A DNA stretch of 64,000 bases from Trinickia acidisoli (GTDB lineage Bacteria; Pseudomonadota; Gammaproteobacteria; Burkholderiales; Burkholderiaceae). The stretch is from the NCBI RefSeq assembly GCF_017315725.1, contig NZ_JAFLRG010000002.1, forward strand, positions 744,001-808,000, in the 5' to 3' direction. Positions 43,408 to 52,648 of the stretch are shown here, one piece after another. Position numbers and translations under genes: made by a program. How positions within the stretch are numbered: the stretch's first letter is position 1; every line of letters begins with the position of its first letter. The notes under the pieces are model-generated. The model saw only the letters and a program-made list of their open reading frames with translations. It had not been told where the DNA came from and made no database searches.

Positions 43408-44385
43408 TCAGACGCGAAGCCGCACGATTCTTCCCATCCACAGAATGCCGAGCACCATCATGCCGAGGCAGATGCCGGCAAGCTTTTCCGCGGCGGGGTC
43501 GGTCCAGAAGATCTTCATGAATCCGGGGCTCAGGACCGATAGCACGCCGATGACGACGAACGGCAGCAGCGCGAGGATCCAAGCGGAGAGGCGCCCTTCC
43601 GCCGACAGCGCGCGAACTTTGGCGAACAGCTTCAGACGTTCGCGAATGATGAGTCCGATGTTGCCGAGGATTTCCGCGAGGTTGCCGCCAGATTCACGTT
43701 GTATCAGCACCGCGATGACGAAGTAGCGCAGATCGTCGATCGGCACGCGCTCGGTGAGGTTGTATAGCGCCGTGTTCATCGATACGCCGAAATTGATTTC
43801 GTCGAAGACGATCTTGAATTCGGTGCCGAGGGGATCGGCCAGTTCTTCGGCGAGCATGCCGAGCGCACTGGCGAACGAGTGTCCGGCTCGCAGGGCACGG
43901 GCAATGAGGTCGGCCGCATCCGGCAATTGCCGTTCAAGCTGCTTCAGACGTTGGTTGCGCTTGCGTCGTATCGCCAGCCACGGCAGCAGCGCGAATGCGC
44001 TTGCCAGCGTGAGTTGAACGAGAAGCGGAATCGGGAACACCGCGCCGAGCACGAGTCCTACCGCGGCGCAACCCAGCGTATAGCCGAGGAAACGGCCCAC
44101 CGTCGTCGTCAAGCCCGCCTGCTTCAGTAAGCGATCGACCGCGTGCACGCCCGGCACGTCAACGAGCAGATGTACGAGCCAGCGCGAGTCGCTGAGCTTG
44201 CGCTCCTTGAGAATCGACAGGGGCTGGCCGCCGGCCTGCGCATTGCTGGACCCGAGCTCGATGCGCGCGGTGATGCGCTTGGCTTGGGCGCCGTGGCGAC
44301 TGATCCAATACAGGTAGAGTCCTTCGACCGACAACACCGTCGCGAAGAAGAGCAGGACAGCAAAGCCGAGAAACGTCGTATCCAT
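43408..44385 (-). CDS. tadB: Tad pilus inner-membrane platform protein TadB
   Basis: A 325-residue type II secretion F-domain protein with an N-terminal membrane helix, two central segments, the motif LPDAADLIARALRAGHSFASALGM and the IQRESGGNLAEILGNI stretch common to TadB. It is the partner of TadC in the inner-membrane platform. Confidence 0.93.
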   Translation of the reverse strand: MDTTFLGFAVLLFFATVLSVEGLYLYWISRHGAQAKRITARIELGSSNAQAGGQPLSILKERKLSDSRWLVHLLVDVPGVHAVDRLLKQAGLTTTVGRFLGYTLGCAAVGLVLGAVFPIPLLVQLTLASAFALLPWLAIRRKRNQRLKQLERQLPDAADLIARALRAGHSFASALGMLAEELADPLGTEFKIVFDEINFGVSMNTALYNLTERVPIDDLRYFVIAVLIQRESGGNLAEILGNIGLIIRERLKLFAKVRALSAEGRLSAWILALLPFVVIGVLSVLSPGFMKIFWTDPAAEKLAGICLGMMVLGILWMGRIVRLRV

Positions 44386-44403
44386 GGCTGGCTCCTTGTC
44401 GGC

Positions 44404-45777
44404 TTACGCCTCGAAGCGGCGCGACGGATCGAACAGATCGTCGGGCAGCGCCACGCCGAACGCCGCCAAACGCTCCGAGAACTTCGGACGCACGCCCGTG
44501 GCGCAGAAGTAGCCCGTCACCTTGCCCTCGGTATTCACGCCGGTTCGCTTGAACGTATAAATCTCCTGCATGTTGATGACGTCCCCCTCCATGCCCGTGA
44601 TTTCTTGCACGCTCGTGAGCCGGCGCGTACCGTCGGTCAAACGCACCGCCTGTACCACGACATCGATCGCCGATGAAATCTGTTGGCGCATCGCTTTGAC
44701 AGGCAACGAAAATCCGGCCATCGACATCATATTTTCGAGGCGCGTGAGCGCGTCGCGCGCGGAGTTGGCATGCAGCGTCGCCATCGATCCTTCGTGCCCC
44801 GTGTTCATCGCATGGAGCATGTCGAGCGCTTCCGCGCCGCGCACTTCGCCCAAGATGATGCGGTCGGGGCGCATCCGCAGCGCGTTGCGCACGAGCGCGC
44901 GCTGCGGGATCTCTCCCTTGCCTTCGATGTTCGGCGGGCGAGTCTCCAAGCGCAGCACGTGCGGCTGGCGCAATTGAAGCTCGGCCGCGTCTTCGATCGT
45001 GACGATGCGTTCGTTCGCCGGGATGAAACCGGACATCAGGTTCAGCATCGTCGTTTTGCCGCTGCCCGTGCCGCCGGAGATCAGGATGTTGAGCTTGGCC
45101 TTGCTCATCGCCTCGAACATGCGCGCGATGGCGGGCGTGAAGGTGCGGTTGCGGATCATGTCGTCGACCGTCAACGGATTGACGGCGAAGCGCCGAATCG
45201 AGACGAGCGGGCCGTCGATCGCTGAAGGCGGGATGATCGCGTTGACGCGCGAGCCGTCGGGCAAGCGCGCGTCGACCATCGGCGTCGACTCGTCGATATG
45301 CCGTCCGACGCGCGAGACGATGCGCTCGATGATCTTCATCAAATGCGCATCGTCGAAGAACGTGATGTCGGTCAATTCGAGCTTGCCGCGCCGCTCGACG
45401 TAGACCTGCCGCCATGTGTTCACGAGAATGTCGTTGATCGTGGGGTCAGCGAGCAGCGGCTCGAGCGGCCCTAGGCCGAACATTTCGTTGTGCACGTCTT
45501 GTGCGAGCCGGCGCCGCTCGGCCTCGTTGAGGGGAATCTTTTCCTCCTCGACGATGCGCTCCACGAGCTGGCCGAGTTCGCGCGTGACTTGCTCGGGCGT
45601 TAAGCGCTGCAGTTTGTCGAGCTCGACGCGTTCGATGATCGTTCGATGGACGTGCATCTTCAACTGCTGATACGCTTGGCCCGCCGTATGAGTCTCACCG
45701 GTACCCGCCGTTGTCGTGCCGATCGTCTCGAACGCTACGACGCCGCTTTGCATCATCAATTGTTCACGCAAGGACAT
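44404..45777 (-). CDS. tadA: Tad pilus assembly ATPase TadA (CpaF)
   Basis: A 457-residue secretion ATPase of the VirB11/TadA group that powers pilus extension. Motifs: Walker A GGTGSGKTTMLN, Asp box and Walker B near DRIILGEVRGAEALDML, and His-box sequence GHEGSMATLHANSARD. The N-terminal part (about residues 30-150) is the all-alpha/helical CpaF domain. The nucleotide motifs are intact. Confidence 0.95.
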   Translation of the reverse strand: MSLREQLMMQSGVVAFETIGTTTAGTGETHTAGQAYQQLKMHVHRTIIERVELDKLQRLTPEQVTRELGQLVERIVEEEKIPLNEAERRRLAQDVHNEMFGLGPLEPLLADPTINDILVNTWRQVYVERRGKLELTDITFFDDAHLMKIIERIVSRVGRHIDESTPMVDARLPDGSRVNAIIPPSAIDGPLVSIRRFAVNPLTVDDMIRNRTFTPAIARMFEAMSKAKLNILISGGTGSGKTTMLNLMSGFIPANERIVTIEDAAELQLRQPHVLRLETRPPNIEGKGEIPQRALVRNALRMRPDRIILGEVRGAEALDMLHAMNTGHEGSMATLHANSARDALTRLENMMSMAGFSLPVKAMRQQISSAIDVVVQAVRLTDGTRRLTSVQEITGMEGDVINMQEIYTFKRTGVNTEGKVTGYFCATGVRPKFSERLAAFGVALPDDLFDPSRRFEA

Positions 45778-45803
45778 GGCTGTCTCCGCGATAGGTCAGG
45801 ATT

Positions 45804-47015
45804 TCAGGATTCGGTTTTCAGCGTGCGCATCGGCGACGCGGCGGCCGGCTTGGAAGCGAACAGGCGAGAGAAAACGCCCGCCGGCGCGGCGGACGCCTTC
45901 GGCCAAAGGAGCTCGGTCAGCGCGTCGATGCCATGCGCCAGCGCGCTCGACTTCGCCACTTCGAGCAGGGGGGTGCCCTGCTCGATCGCCTGGCCTGCAT
46001 GCTTTGCGTCGTGAGGCAATCGATGTGCGACGCGCACGCCAAGCGCGTGCTCGAGCGTTCCTACGTCGACGCTTGCGCTCTTGTCGTAGTGATTGAGCAT
46101 GACGCGTAGCTTGCTCGTCGGATAGCCGAGTTCGCGCAGGATGTCCACGAGCCTGCGGCCCGTGTGCAAATGCGGGATGCTCTGGCGCAACACGACGCCG
46201 ATATCGCTGCTGCGATCGAGCGCGAGCATCGAGATCGGGTCGATGGATTGCCCGAGATCGACGAGTACGACGTCGTAGCGCGGCAGCACGAGCGAAAAGA
46301 TGCGCTCGACTTGCGCCGGCTTCAGGTCGGCAGCCTGAATCGGATCGCGCGCGCCGGCGAGCACATCCAAATTCGGATGGACGTGCATCGCGCACGTATC
46401 GAAGAACGCACCGTCGAGCCGTTCGATTTGTCTGCACAAATCGACGAGCGTCGCGGTGGGCGGTTTGTCGGCCAGCATCAGATGCGCATCGCCGAATTGG
46501 CGACTCAAGTCGACGACGAGCGTGCGCTTGCCGCGCTCGCGCGCCAACGCATAGGCGAGATTGACCGTGATGAGCGTCGTGCCGCAGCCCCCGCGCGGCG
46601 AGACGAACGACAACATGCGGCTTTCCCGACCCATGCCGGCGGATTTCTTTTCTTCGATGAGCGCAAGCTCGGCAGCGAACGATGCTTCGTCGATGGGCCA
46701 CGACAGCACGTGGCGCATGCCGGCGCGCATGGCCGCGACGAGCCAGTCCTGCGAAAGCGACGGTGTCACGAGCAGGCAACTGAGCCGTGGGGCGTTGGCC
46801 GCGACCGCTTCGACCGCCGTCAAATCGCCTTGCTTCAGATGAATGTCGTCGATGATCAGCAGATCCGTGTTTTGAGCGTTATCGCGGTACTCGGCAAGCC
46901 TGGCGGCGCCGGCACGAATCGTACGTAATCGGTGACTGGCGTTTTCCTGGGCGACGAGCGTGGCAATCCGATCCGCGCGCTCCTCGTCGGACGAGATCAG
47001 CAGAATGTCGAGCAT
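45804..47015 (-). CDS. tadZ: Tad pilus localisation protein TadZ (CpaE)
   Basis: A 403-residue protein with an N-terminal response-regulator-like domain (about 1-120, MLDILLISSDEERAD) lacking an obvious phosphoacceptor context, and a C-terminal MinD/ParA-type ATPase domain. The Walker A motif is altered, PRGGCGTTLITVN, lacking the usual GKT lysine, as is common in CpaE/TadZ proteins. TadZ directs the pilus machine to the pole or focus. Confidence 0.9.
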   Translation of the reverse strand: MLDILLISSDEERADRIATLVAQENASHRLRTIRAGAARLAEYRDNAQNTDLLIIDDIHLKQGDLTAVEAVAANAPRLSCLLVTPSLSQDWLVAAMRAGMRHVLSWPIDEASFAAELALIEEKKSAGMGRESRMLSFVSPRGGCGTTLITVNLAYALARERGKRTLVVDLSRQFGDAHLMLADKPPTATLVDLCRQIERLDGAFFDTCAMHVHPNLDVLAGARDPIQAADLKPAQVERIFSLVLPRYDVVLVDLGQSIDPISMLALDRSSDIGVVLRQSIPHLHTGRRLVDILRELGYPTSKLRVMLNHYDKSASVDVGTLEHALGVRVAHRLPHDAKHAGQAIEQGTPLLEVAKSSALAHGIDALTELLWPKASAAPAGVFSRLFASKPAAASPMRTLKTES

Positions 47016-47070
47016 GGCGTTACCTCGTTTGATCGCTAGGTGGCGTGGGGCTTGCGGGGCTTTCGTCGCA

Positions 47071-47376
47071 TCAGTTGCCTGAACCGCTGCCGCTCGAGGA
47101 GCTCACGCCGATCGTGAACATGTTGGTCGGCGGTGGAGGGGCCATGAACGACTTGCCGTAGTTTTGCTGCGCGGCGGTGGCTGCCGTGCCATCGATGCCC
47201 ATGACCGGGTCGGTGTTGGCGGATGCGTTCGGATTGAGCGTCTGCATCGCCGTGATCGCGTTGACGGATTCGCCGAACGTGCGGTCCCAAATCGGCGTGG
47301 AGCTGAGGCAGCCGTCCAGGATCGCGCAAGCGCCGACGATGAGCGCAAGGCGAAGAGCAATCTGTTGGATCTTCAT
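47071..47376 (-). CDS. Tad locus small lipoprotein
   Basis: A 101-residue exported lipoprotein: signal ALRLALIVGACAILDGC with lipobox LDGC. The mature part contains NPNASANTDPVMGIDG and ends Ser/Gly-rich. It occupies the place of RcpB or CpaD between rcpA and tadZ, where Burkholderiaceae Tad loci carry a small lipoprotein of this type, perhaps helping the secretin. I chose MKIQQIAL; the open frame upstream is unsupported. Confidence 0.8.
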   Translation of the reverse strand: MKIQQIALRLALIVGACAILDGCLSSTPIWDRTFGESVNAITAMQTLNPNASANTDPVMGIDGTAATAAQQNYGKSFMAPPPPTNMFTIGVSSSSGSGSGN

Positions 47377-47413
47377 GTCGATCTCCGATGTCTTTGGTTT
47401 GTGGCGTAGGCGG

Positions 47414-49213
47414 TCAATGGGCGGCCGGCTGCGTTTGATCGTCGGCAAGCTTGGCCGGCGCATCGGGCAACGGCGTGGCGACAGGGTTTGCCGTCGCTAC
47501 GGGTTGCGCCTTCGCGTCGGGCGTAGCGGCATCCGGACGGGCCGCCGTATCGGGCTGTGCGGTTGCCGAAGGCGTTGCCGGCGCCGACGGGGCGGGCAGC
47601 GCGCTGACGGGCGCCGACGAGGGCGTGGCGGGAGCCGGCGCCGGAGCCGGAGCCGGAGCGGCAGGCTTGTCCGAACGATGCCCTTCCATATTCCCGGTTG
47701 CGAAGATGCCGCCTTCGGTCACCTTGCCGAAGTGATCGGTCGGCAGCGTATAGTTCTGCGGCAGCGGTTTGGCCAAGTGCGGGGTGATGACGAACACGAG
47801 CTCTGTCTTGTCGGCTTGGTAGTTCGTGCTGCGCGCGAGCGCCCCGAGGATCGGCAACTCTCCCACGCCGGGAATGGCCTTGAGCGTGCCCGTGATGTTG
47901 TCCTTGAGCAGGCCGCCGATGGCAAAGCTCTGTCCGTCGTTGAGCTGAACCGTCGTCGAGGCGCGTCGCGTCGTAATGAGCGGCAGGACCGAACTGTTGT
48001 TGCTGTTGGACGCCGTCACGACGACGCCCGTCGGCGACAGCTCGGACACTTCCGGCGCCACCTTCAAATTGATGCGGCCGTTCTCGAGCACGGTGGGGGT
48101 GAACGTGAGACCGATGCCGAATTGCTCTTCCTGCAGCGTGATCGTCGTGCCGCCGTTGCCGTTGCTTTGCGGCACCGGGATGAATACCTTGCCGCCGGCG
48201 AGGAAACTCGCTTCCTGCCCGCTGATCGCCATGAGCGTCGGTTGCGCGAGCATCTTGACGAGCTCGTCGTCCTTCTCCGCGTCCAGCAACAGGCTCAGCG
48301 GCTTATTGTTCGCCTTGGAGAGCGAGAGCGCACTCGCGCCGCCCGATAGGAAATTGGCGAGCAGACCAACGCTCCAACTGCCGAACGCGCCTTGAATATT
48401 CGGTGCTGCGCCGAGTTCGTCGATCAGCGTTTTCGACACTTCGGCCACTTTGACTTCCAGCATGACCTGCTGCGGCGCGGCGATACGCATCATGTCGATG
48501 ATGTGCAGCGGCGTCGGGCTCGTCGTGGAGGGCGCGGCTGCGGCTGCAGGCGCGGCCACGGGCATTGCCGTCGCGCGCCCTGGCATGGCGAGCGGCGTCG
48601 CGGGACGTTGCGCAAACGCATTGGCAAGCTCGAGGATGCGCTGCGCCTTGACCGAATCCGAGACGGTGCCGGTAAGAACGAGCGTATCGGCTGCCACACG
48701 GACCTTGACGCCGCTCTCGTCGGGCAAGAGTTCGTTGATGGCCTGCTGCAGGCCGTCCGGGTCGGCGCCGACGACGACGTCGATGATGCTGCACGAGCCG
48801 CTGCGCCCCTGCACGATCATGTTCGTCGTCCCGATGTCGGAGCCGAGCAGATACAACGTGCGCGGGGAGACGAGCATGGCTTGCACGACCGAGGGATTGC
48901 CGACCGTGCGCGTGCGTACAGGCTCGGGCAGGTCGACCATCGTCGACTTGCCGAGCGGAACGACGACGGAGGTGTGCATTGCCACGTCGCCGACGCAATT
49001 CGGTCCATGCTCGACGAAAGGCATCGCTCGCGTCGACGCTTGCGCCGCAGCGGCGGCAACGGGCTGCGCCTGCACGTTCGTCAGCACGCTGAGGAACAGC
49101 GCGCCGGCCATGCCGCACGCACGAGTCTTCCAGAAGCGTACGCCTGCTTGCGAGTGAGCCTGCGCACGTACGCGGCGCGGCGATCGGCTGAGGCGGTCGG
49201 ATTGAGTCTTCAT
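47414..49213 (-). CDS. rcpA: Tad pilus outer-membrane secretin RcpA (CpaC)
   Basis: A 599-residue secretin that forms the outer-membrane pore. An N-terminal signal segment is followed by the pilus N-terminal domain (about 70-160), a BON-like domain (VRVAADTLVLTGTVSDS) and the C-terminal secretin domain with VPQSNGNGG and LNDGQSFAIGGLLKD motifs. It ends with an unusual Ala/Pro-rich tail of about 85 residues (SSAPVSALPAPS repeats), partly made of direct repeats of GCCGGA on the plus strand. Secretin pore motifs look complete. Confidence 0.92.
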   Translation of the reverse strand: MKTQSDRLSRSPRRVRAQAHSQAGVRFWKTRACGMAGALFLSVLTNVQAQPVAAAAAQASTRAMPFVEHGPNCVGDVAMHTSVVVPLGKSTMVDLPEPVRTRTVGNPSVVQAMLVSPRTLYLLGSDIGTTNMIVQGRSGSCSIIDVVVGADPDGLQQAINELLPDESGVKVRVAADTLVLTGTVSDSVKAQRILELANAFAQRPATPLAMPGRATAMPVAAPAAAAAPSTTSPTPLHIIDMMRIAAPQQVMLEVKVAEVSKTLIDELGAAPNIQGAFGSWSVGLLANFLSGGASALSLSKANNKPLSLLLDAEKDDELVKMLAQPTLMAISGQEASFLAGGKVFIPVPQSNGNGGTTITLQEEQFGIGLTFTPTVLENGRINLKVAPEVSELSPTGVVVTASNSNNSSVLPLITTRRASTTVQLNDGQSFAIGGLLKDNITGTLKAIPGVGELPILGALARSTNYQADKTELVFVITPHLAKPLPQNYTLPTDHFGKVTEGGIFATGNMEGHRSDKPAAPAPAPAPAPATPSSAPVSALPAPSAPATPSATAQPDTAARPDAATPDAKAQPVATANPVATPLPDAPAKLADDQTQPAAH

Positions 49214-49385
49214 GTCGTTCCCCCGGTGATGCGATAAGTGATGCAGATTCCGCTTTTCGCTTTCGAACCGCATGCCATGCGGCTCCTGCGTTATTGCGTT
49301 ATTCCCGTGTTACGGTCCTTCGATCGGCCGCTGCGTTGTCACGCTGGTCAATTCGTTAGCAGTCCGAACGATCGATTCCATTTCA

Positions 49386-50204
49386 TCAGAAGCATTCTTG
49401 CGTGCTGTTCGCTCCGTCGATGACGTGCACGCAGTCGCGCGGCGCTGCCTGGCGATGCACGGCGACCTTGACGGGCGCGGGGCGTGCGGGCGCCACCGGT
49501 TGCGGCAGCGTGAGCAGCGTGGCGCGCGTGGCGCCGTCCGTCTTCGGATCTTGCGGATCGACCTGATTGCGCAATACGAGCGAAAGAGTGCCGATGCTGC
49601 GGGCCAGGTCGATCTTCTCGGCCTGTTCTGGCGTGACTTGCAGGGTGACGGCATCGACGACCTTCGGCTTCGTTTCGTCGCGGCCGACCTCTTGCGCAAC
49701 GGCGAGCACGAGGATGTGCTCGAGCACGATCTTCGAGATCTTCTGATCGGACTGCGCGTTGGAGTCCTTTTGCGTGTTGACGATGATGTCGACGTAGTTG
49801 CCCGGCAGCGCGAAGCCAGCCACACCGATCACGTCGTTTACGCGTACAGTGATCGCTCGCTTGCCCGGATCGATAACGGCCGACAAGCCTCCGGTCGTGC
49901 CTTGCGGCGAAAGCTTCGCCTCGAGGATCGGCTCGCCGCGCATCGCGCTTTCCTTGAGCACGCGCCCGTCGACTTTATCGACGTCGTGGAACGCGCCGGA
50001 CGGCACGCTGCCCGAGGGCCAGTCGATCGTCTTGACGAATTCGGGCGAGATGCGTTGTCCGAGATCGATGTCGGAGGTGGCGACGACGACCTTGGTCGTG
50101 GTGCCCGAGTTTTGCTCCATCATCCAACGCGACGCGAATACGACGGCCGTCAATCCGGCCGCGGCGGCGATTAGAAGCATCATCAATGCGCGAAGGTTTT
50201 TCAT
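49386..50204 (-). CDS. rcpC: Tad pilus assembly protein RcpC (CpaB)
   Basis: A 272-residue periplasmic protein with an N-terminal membrane helix (MKNLRALMMLLIAAAAGLTA) and an SAF domain (DIDLGQRISPEFVKTIDWP) followed by the RcpC/CpaB C-terminal domain. It associates with the RcpA secretin. The ATG was picked because AGGTG lies seven bases upstream; a GTG nine bases earlier (50213) is possible. Confidence 0.92.
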   Translation of the reverse strand: MKNLRALMMLLIAAAAGLTAVVFASRWMMEQNSGTTTKVVVATSDIDLGQRISPEFVKTIDWPSGSVPSGAFHDVDKVDGRVLKESAMRGEPILEAKLSPQGTTGGLSAVIDPGKRAITVRVNDVIGVAGFALPGNYVDIIVNTQKDSNAQSDQKISKIVLEHILVLAVAQEVGRDETKPKVVDAVTLQVTPEQAEKIDLARSIGTLSLVLRNQVDPQDPKTDGATRATLLTLPQPVAPARPAPVKVAVHRQAAPRDCVHVIDGANSTQECF

Positions 50205-50280
50205 GTCGTTCACCTATCGGTTGCTTCGCGGCACGCCCGGCATGCATGGATGCCGGCTGTGCGCGTCGAGGCGGCGTGAA

Positions 50281-50454
50281 TCAATCGTGTCCCAATGCGG
50301 CGTCGCCGCGGCGTGTCGATATCAAGGCTCGGGGGAGTCGTGCAACGAGGCCGCAGCCCGCGTCGCTTTTCGCGTACGCGTCGTACACGTGCCGGATTGC
50401 GGCTTGGTTTGGCGTGACCGCCGTTCGCGCGGTCCGTTTGACGTTCTGACTCAT
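50281..50454 (-). CDS. Possible small protein in the Tad locus
   Basis: A 57-residue reading frame (MSQNVKRTARTAV ... HVYDAYAKS) with a purine-rich GGGGGAAG before the ATG, between tadV and rcpC. It has no signal peptide or membrane helix and I recognise no family. The reading is plausible by ribosome site and position only; it may not be translated. Confidence 0.35.
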   Translation of the reverse strand: MSQNVKRTARTAVTPNQAAIRHVYDAYAKSDAGCGLVARLPRALISTRRGDAALGHD

Positions 50455-50680
50455 TGCACTTCCCCCGAATAAGCCCGCCTTGCGGCGAGCGGAACATGTG
50501 GACGACGTAGCTGCGCGTCGCCGCGTATCAGCCCGTTGTCCTTGGCGTCCGCGTTTTCCTCCCGCACGCGGCTTCTCGTTGTCGTTGTCGTCGCGGCTTC
50601 GTTACCGGTGCATTGCACTCGGTTCGGCCGCGATCGACCCTCCCGGCCCCCTGCTAGTCCAATTCATGGCCCCCGCCCGG

Positions 50681-51223
50681 TCACGCGTTCACGATCAGCG
50701 TGATGGCCGATCCGATCGCGATCGCGACGCCGTAGGGCAGCGAACCTACGCTGAGCTCGCTTGCACGCGCCGGCTCCTTCTTGCTCGAAACGCTTTCTTC
50801 CGGCATGGCCGACATCGTGATGAGCATCGACATCGCGCTTGCCATGCCCTTGCGCAGCCTGCGTCTTTGCATCAATGCGACGAACGAGAGCACGCCGCCG
50901 ACCACCGTCGCCGCAAGCACAGCTTCGAGGGCGCCGCGCGGCCCGAGCAGCGCACCGACCGCTGCCATCAGCTTGACGTCGCCTGCACCGAGCATGCGCA
51001 TCAGATAGCCGGGCGTGAGCAGCAAGCCGCCCGTCAGCGCGCCGGCGAACCACCAGATCGGACCGATCGGCAAGCCGTTGGCGACAATTTGCACGGGCAG
51101 TGCCGCAATCAAGGCCGTCGCCACGAGCCAGTTCGGGATACGTCGTGCATGCAGGTCGTACGACATGGCGATGACGACGAGCGCCATCACGCATGGGCCG
51201 ATCGGAAAGAGCACTGTGTTCAT
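50681..51223 (-). CDS. tadV: Tad prepilin peptidase TadV (CpaA)
   Basis: A 180-residue membrane aspartic peptidase (A24 type) that cleaves and may methylate Flp prepilins. The two catalytic aspartates are in SYDLHARRIPNW and GAGDVKLMAAVG. It is shorter than general PilD because it lacks the methylase domain. It follows the two flp genes in the operon. Confidence 0.93.
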   Translation of the reverse strand: MNTVLFPIGPCVMALVVIAMSYDLHARRIPNWLVATALIAALPVQIVANGLPIGPIWWFAGALTGGLLLTPGYLMRMLGAGDVKLMAAVGALLGPRGALEAVLAATVVGGVLSFVALMQRRRLRKGMASAMSMLITMSAMPEESVSSKKEPARASELSVGSLPYGVAIAIGSAITLIVNA

Positions 51224-51358
51224 TGCATTCCCCGTTCGTCGCATTCGAATTCGGATGAGCACGTCGCCACCCGCAGGCACCGTACCGCTCGCGGCGGCGG
51301 GTGACGGTATTGCGTTGTTTGCGTGTGGCGAAGCGCTCGTGCTGTCGTCGTGATCGGC

Positions 51359-51535
51359 CTACGGGGCGACCACGGTGGCGAGTGCGGTGCTGACATAACC
51401 GAATACGGTGTTCAGATTCGTCCCGATCGCCGTAACGGCCACGACGATGGTCACCGCGATCAGGCCCGCGAGCAGACCGTATTCGATCGCCGCCGCACCA
51501 TCTTCATTGCGTAGAAGCTGCTGGAGCTTGCCCAT
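51359..51535 (-). CDS. flp: Flp-type pilin (copy 2)
   Basis: A 58-residue prepilin. The leader and cleavage region NEDGAAAIEYGLLAGLIAV contain the conserved G/A-A-I-E-Y motif with the glutamate at +5 and tyrosine at +6. The rest is one hydrophobic helix and a short tail GTNLNTVFGYVSTALATVV. It differs from copy 1 at about ten positions. A gap of 73 bases separates the two copies. Confidence 0.95.
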   Translation of the reverse strand: MGKLQQLLRNEDGAAAIEYGLLAGLIAVTIVVAVTAIGTNLNTVFGYVSTALATVVAP

Positions 51536-51608
51536 GTTTTCCCCCGTTCGATGTAAGTTGTGTCCGGCTCTCGAGCGCCGTCGGGCGCTCGAGATCGTCG
51601 GTCCGAGG

Positions 51609-51785
51609 TCAGGGCGCCACGACGCCGGCAAGCGCCGTGCTGACGTACCCGAAGACGGTATTCAGATGCGTGCCGATCGCGGTGATCGTTGTGATGATGG
51701 CCACTGCGATCAGCCCTGCCAGCAGACCGTATTCAATTGCCGCCGCACCGTCTTCTTCGCGCAGAAAATGTTGAAGCTTGCTCAT
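51609..51785 (-). CDS. flp: Flp-type pilin (copy 1)
   Basis: A 58-residue prepilin like its neighbour, with REEDGAAAIEYGLLAGLIAV and a C-terminus GYVSTALAGVVAP. It is the first gene of the Tad operon. A candidate sigma-54 promoter lies about 260 bases upstream. One of the two copies may be the main pilin; they may also mix. Confidence 0.95.
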   Translation of the reverse strand: MSKLQHFLREEDGAAAIEYGLLAGLIAVAIITTITAIGTHLNTVFGYVSTALAGVVAP

Positions 51786-52042
51786 GTTTGCCCCCGATGG
51801 AGAGGTTGAGATCAACCAAAACGCCACGGCCGTTGGTCAAGACCGCAGCATGCTTAGTCGTCCTAACGGACGACGACCTAGGCGGGGCATCGCTCGTATG
51901 TCCGCATCGCTCGCATAGCGCCGCGATGGCCCGTCGTTCTTCGGCTACTGCGTGCATGTCATGTCGCGCGCCCTTGCCGAAGCTCGTTGCCGCAGTCGAT
52001 CAAACAGATCCGATGGCGGCGAATTCGTTTGGGATGCGATAA

Positions 52043-52058
52043 GGCAACGGATATGCCA
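52043..52058 (-). promoter_or_regulatory. Candidate sigma-54 promoter of the Tad operon
   Basis: Minus-strand TGGCATATCCGTTGCC agrees with TGGCAYR-N4-TTGCW at all fixed positions but the last. The GG and GC doublets are exactly ten bases apart. It faces the first flp gene, giving a leader of about 245 bases, and the next gene upstream encodes a sigma-54 activator. Confidence 0.72.
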
Positions 52059-52132
52059 TGTGGCCGCAAACCGTTGTGCGACAAGGCACTCGACAATTGG
52101 CGTCATCACGTCTGGCGGTTATGGAAAGGGAG

Positions 52133-52152
52133 ATGTTTCGTTTCTGAAACAT
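52133..52152. promoter_or_regulatory. Palindrome, candidate enhancer of the sigma-54 activator
   Basis: ATGTTTC-GTTTCT-GAAACAT with perfect 7-base arms, 75 bases upstream of the -24 box of the candidate sigma-54 promoter. That is the usual distance for an enhancer-binding protein site. Confidence 0.5.
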
Positions 52153-52648
52153 GACGGCGGGCATTAAAGCGAGTGGTGCGTACGAATCGAACGTTCGTTT
52201 GACGATATTCATTCGATTGCCGCACCGCAGCGATAGCGTTGTCCGACACGGCACCCTCACGTCCGGCAATGGGATGAATTGAAAGAATCGGGGCACGGGA
52301 CGGCCCAAAAACGTTCGTGCCACGGATGTCGCATTGCTGAGACGGTCCGCTCGAAGGTGTGTCGGGGCGGCCTTTCGCGCTACCTGCGGATGGCTACGCG
52401 CGCCAGCGAACGCAAACCGGTAAGAAATGCTGCGACTCCGTATTGAGCCGCATGGCGTTTTTTCCTATAGCAATTCGTAAGCTTCAAGACTATGTTGCAT
52501 TGCATAACGAAATAAAGCGCTGCCGACGTCATGCATGACGAGACGTGTCGGATGGCGCCGCGCGGAAACTGATCGAGATCAAAAATGGCTTCGATTCGAC
52601 GAGGTAACCTGGCTCGAGGAAACTCGCGTATCGACACGGGGGTAATAC

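Larger units (their letters stand above)
51786..52648. other. Long regulatory intergenic region between flp and the sigma-54 regulator
   Basis: About 860 bases with no convincing gene; the frames seen here are short and lack ribosome sites. It contains a near-consensus sigma-54 promoter (52043-52058), a perfect-arm palindrome at 52133-52152, another palindrome CGAACGTTCG at 52188-52197, and AACGTTCG again at about 52310. This should be the control region for both the pilus operon and the regulator gene. Confidence 0.7.
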
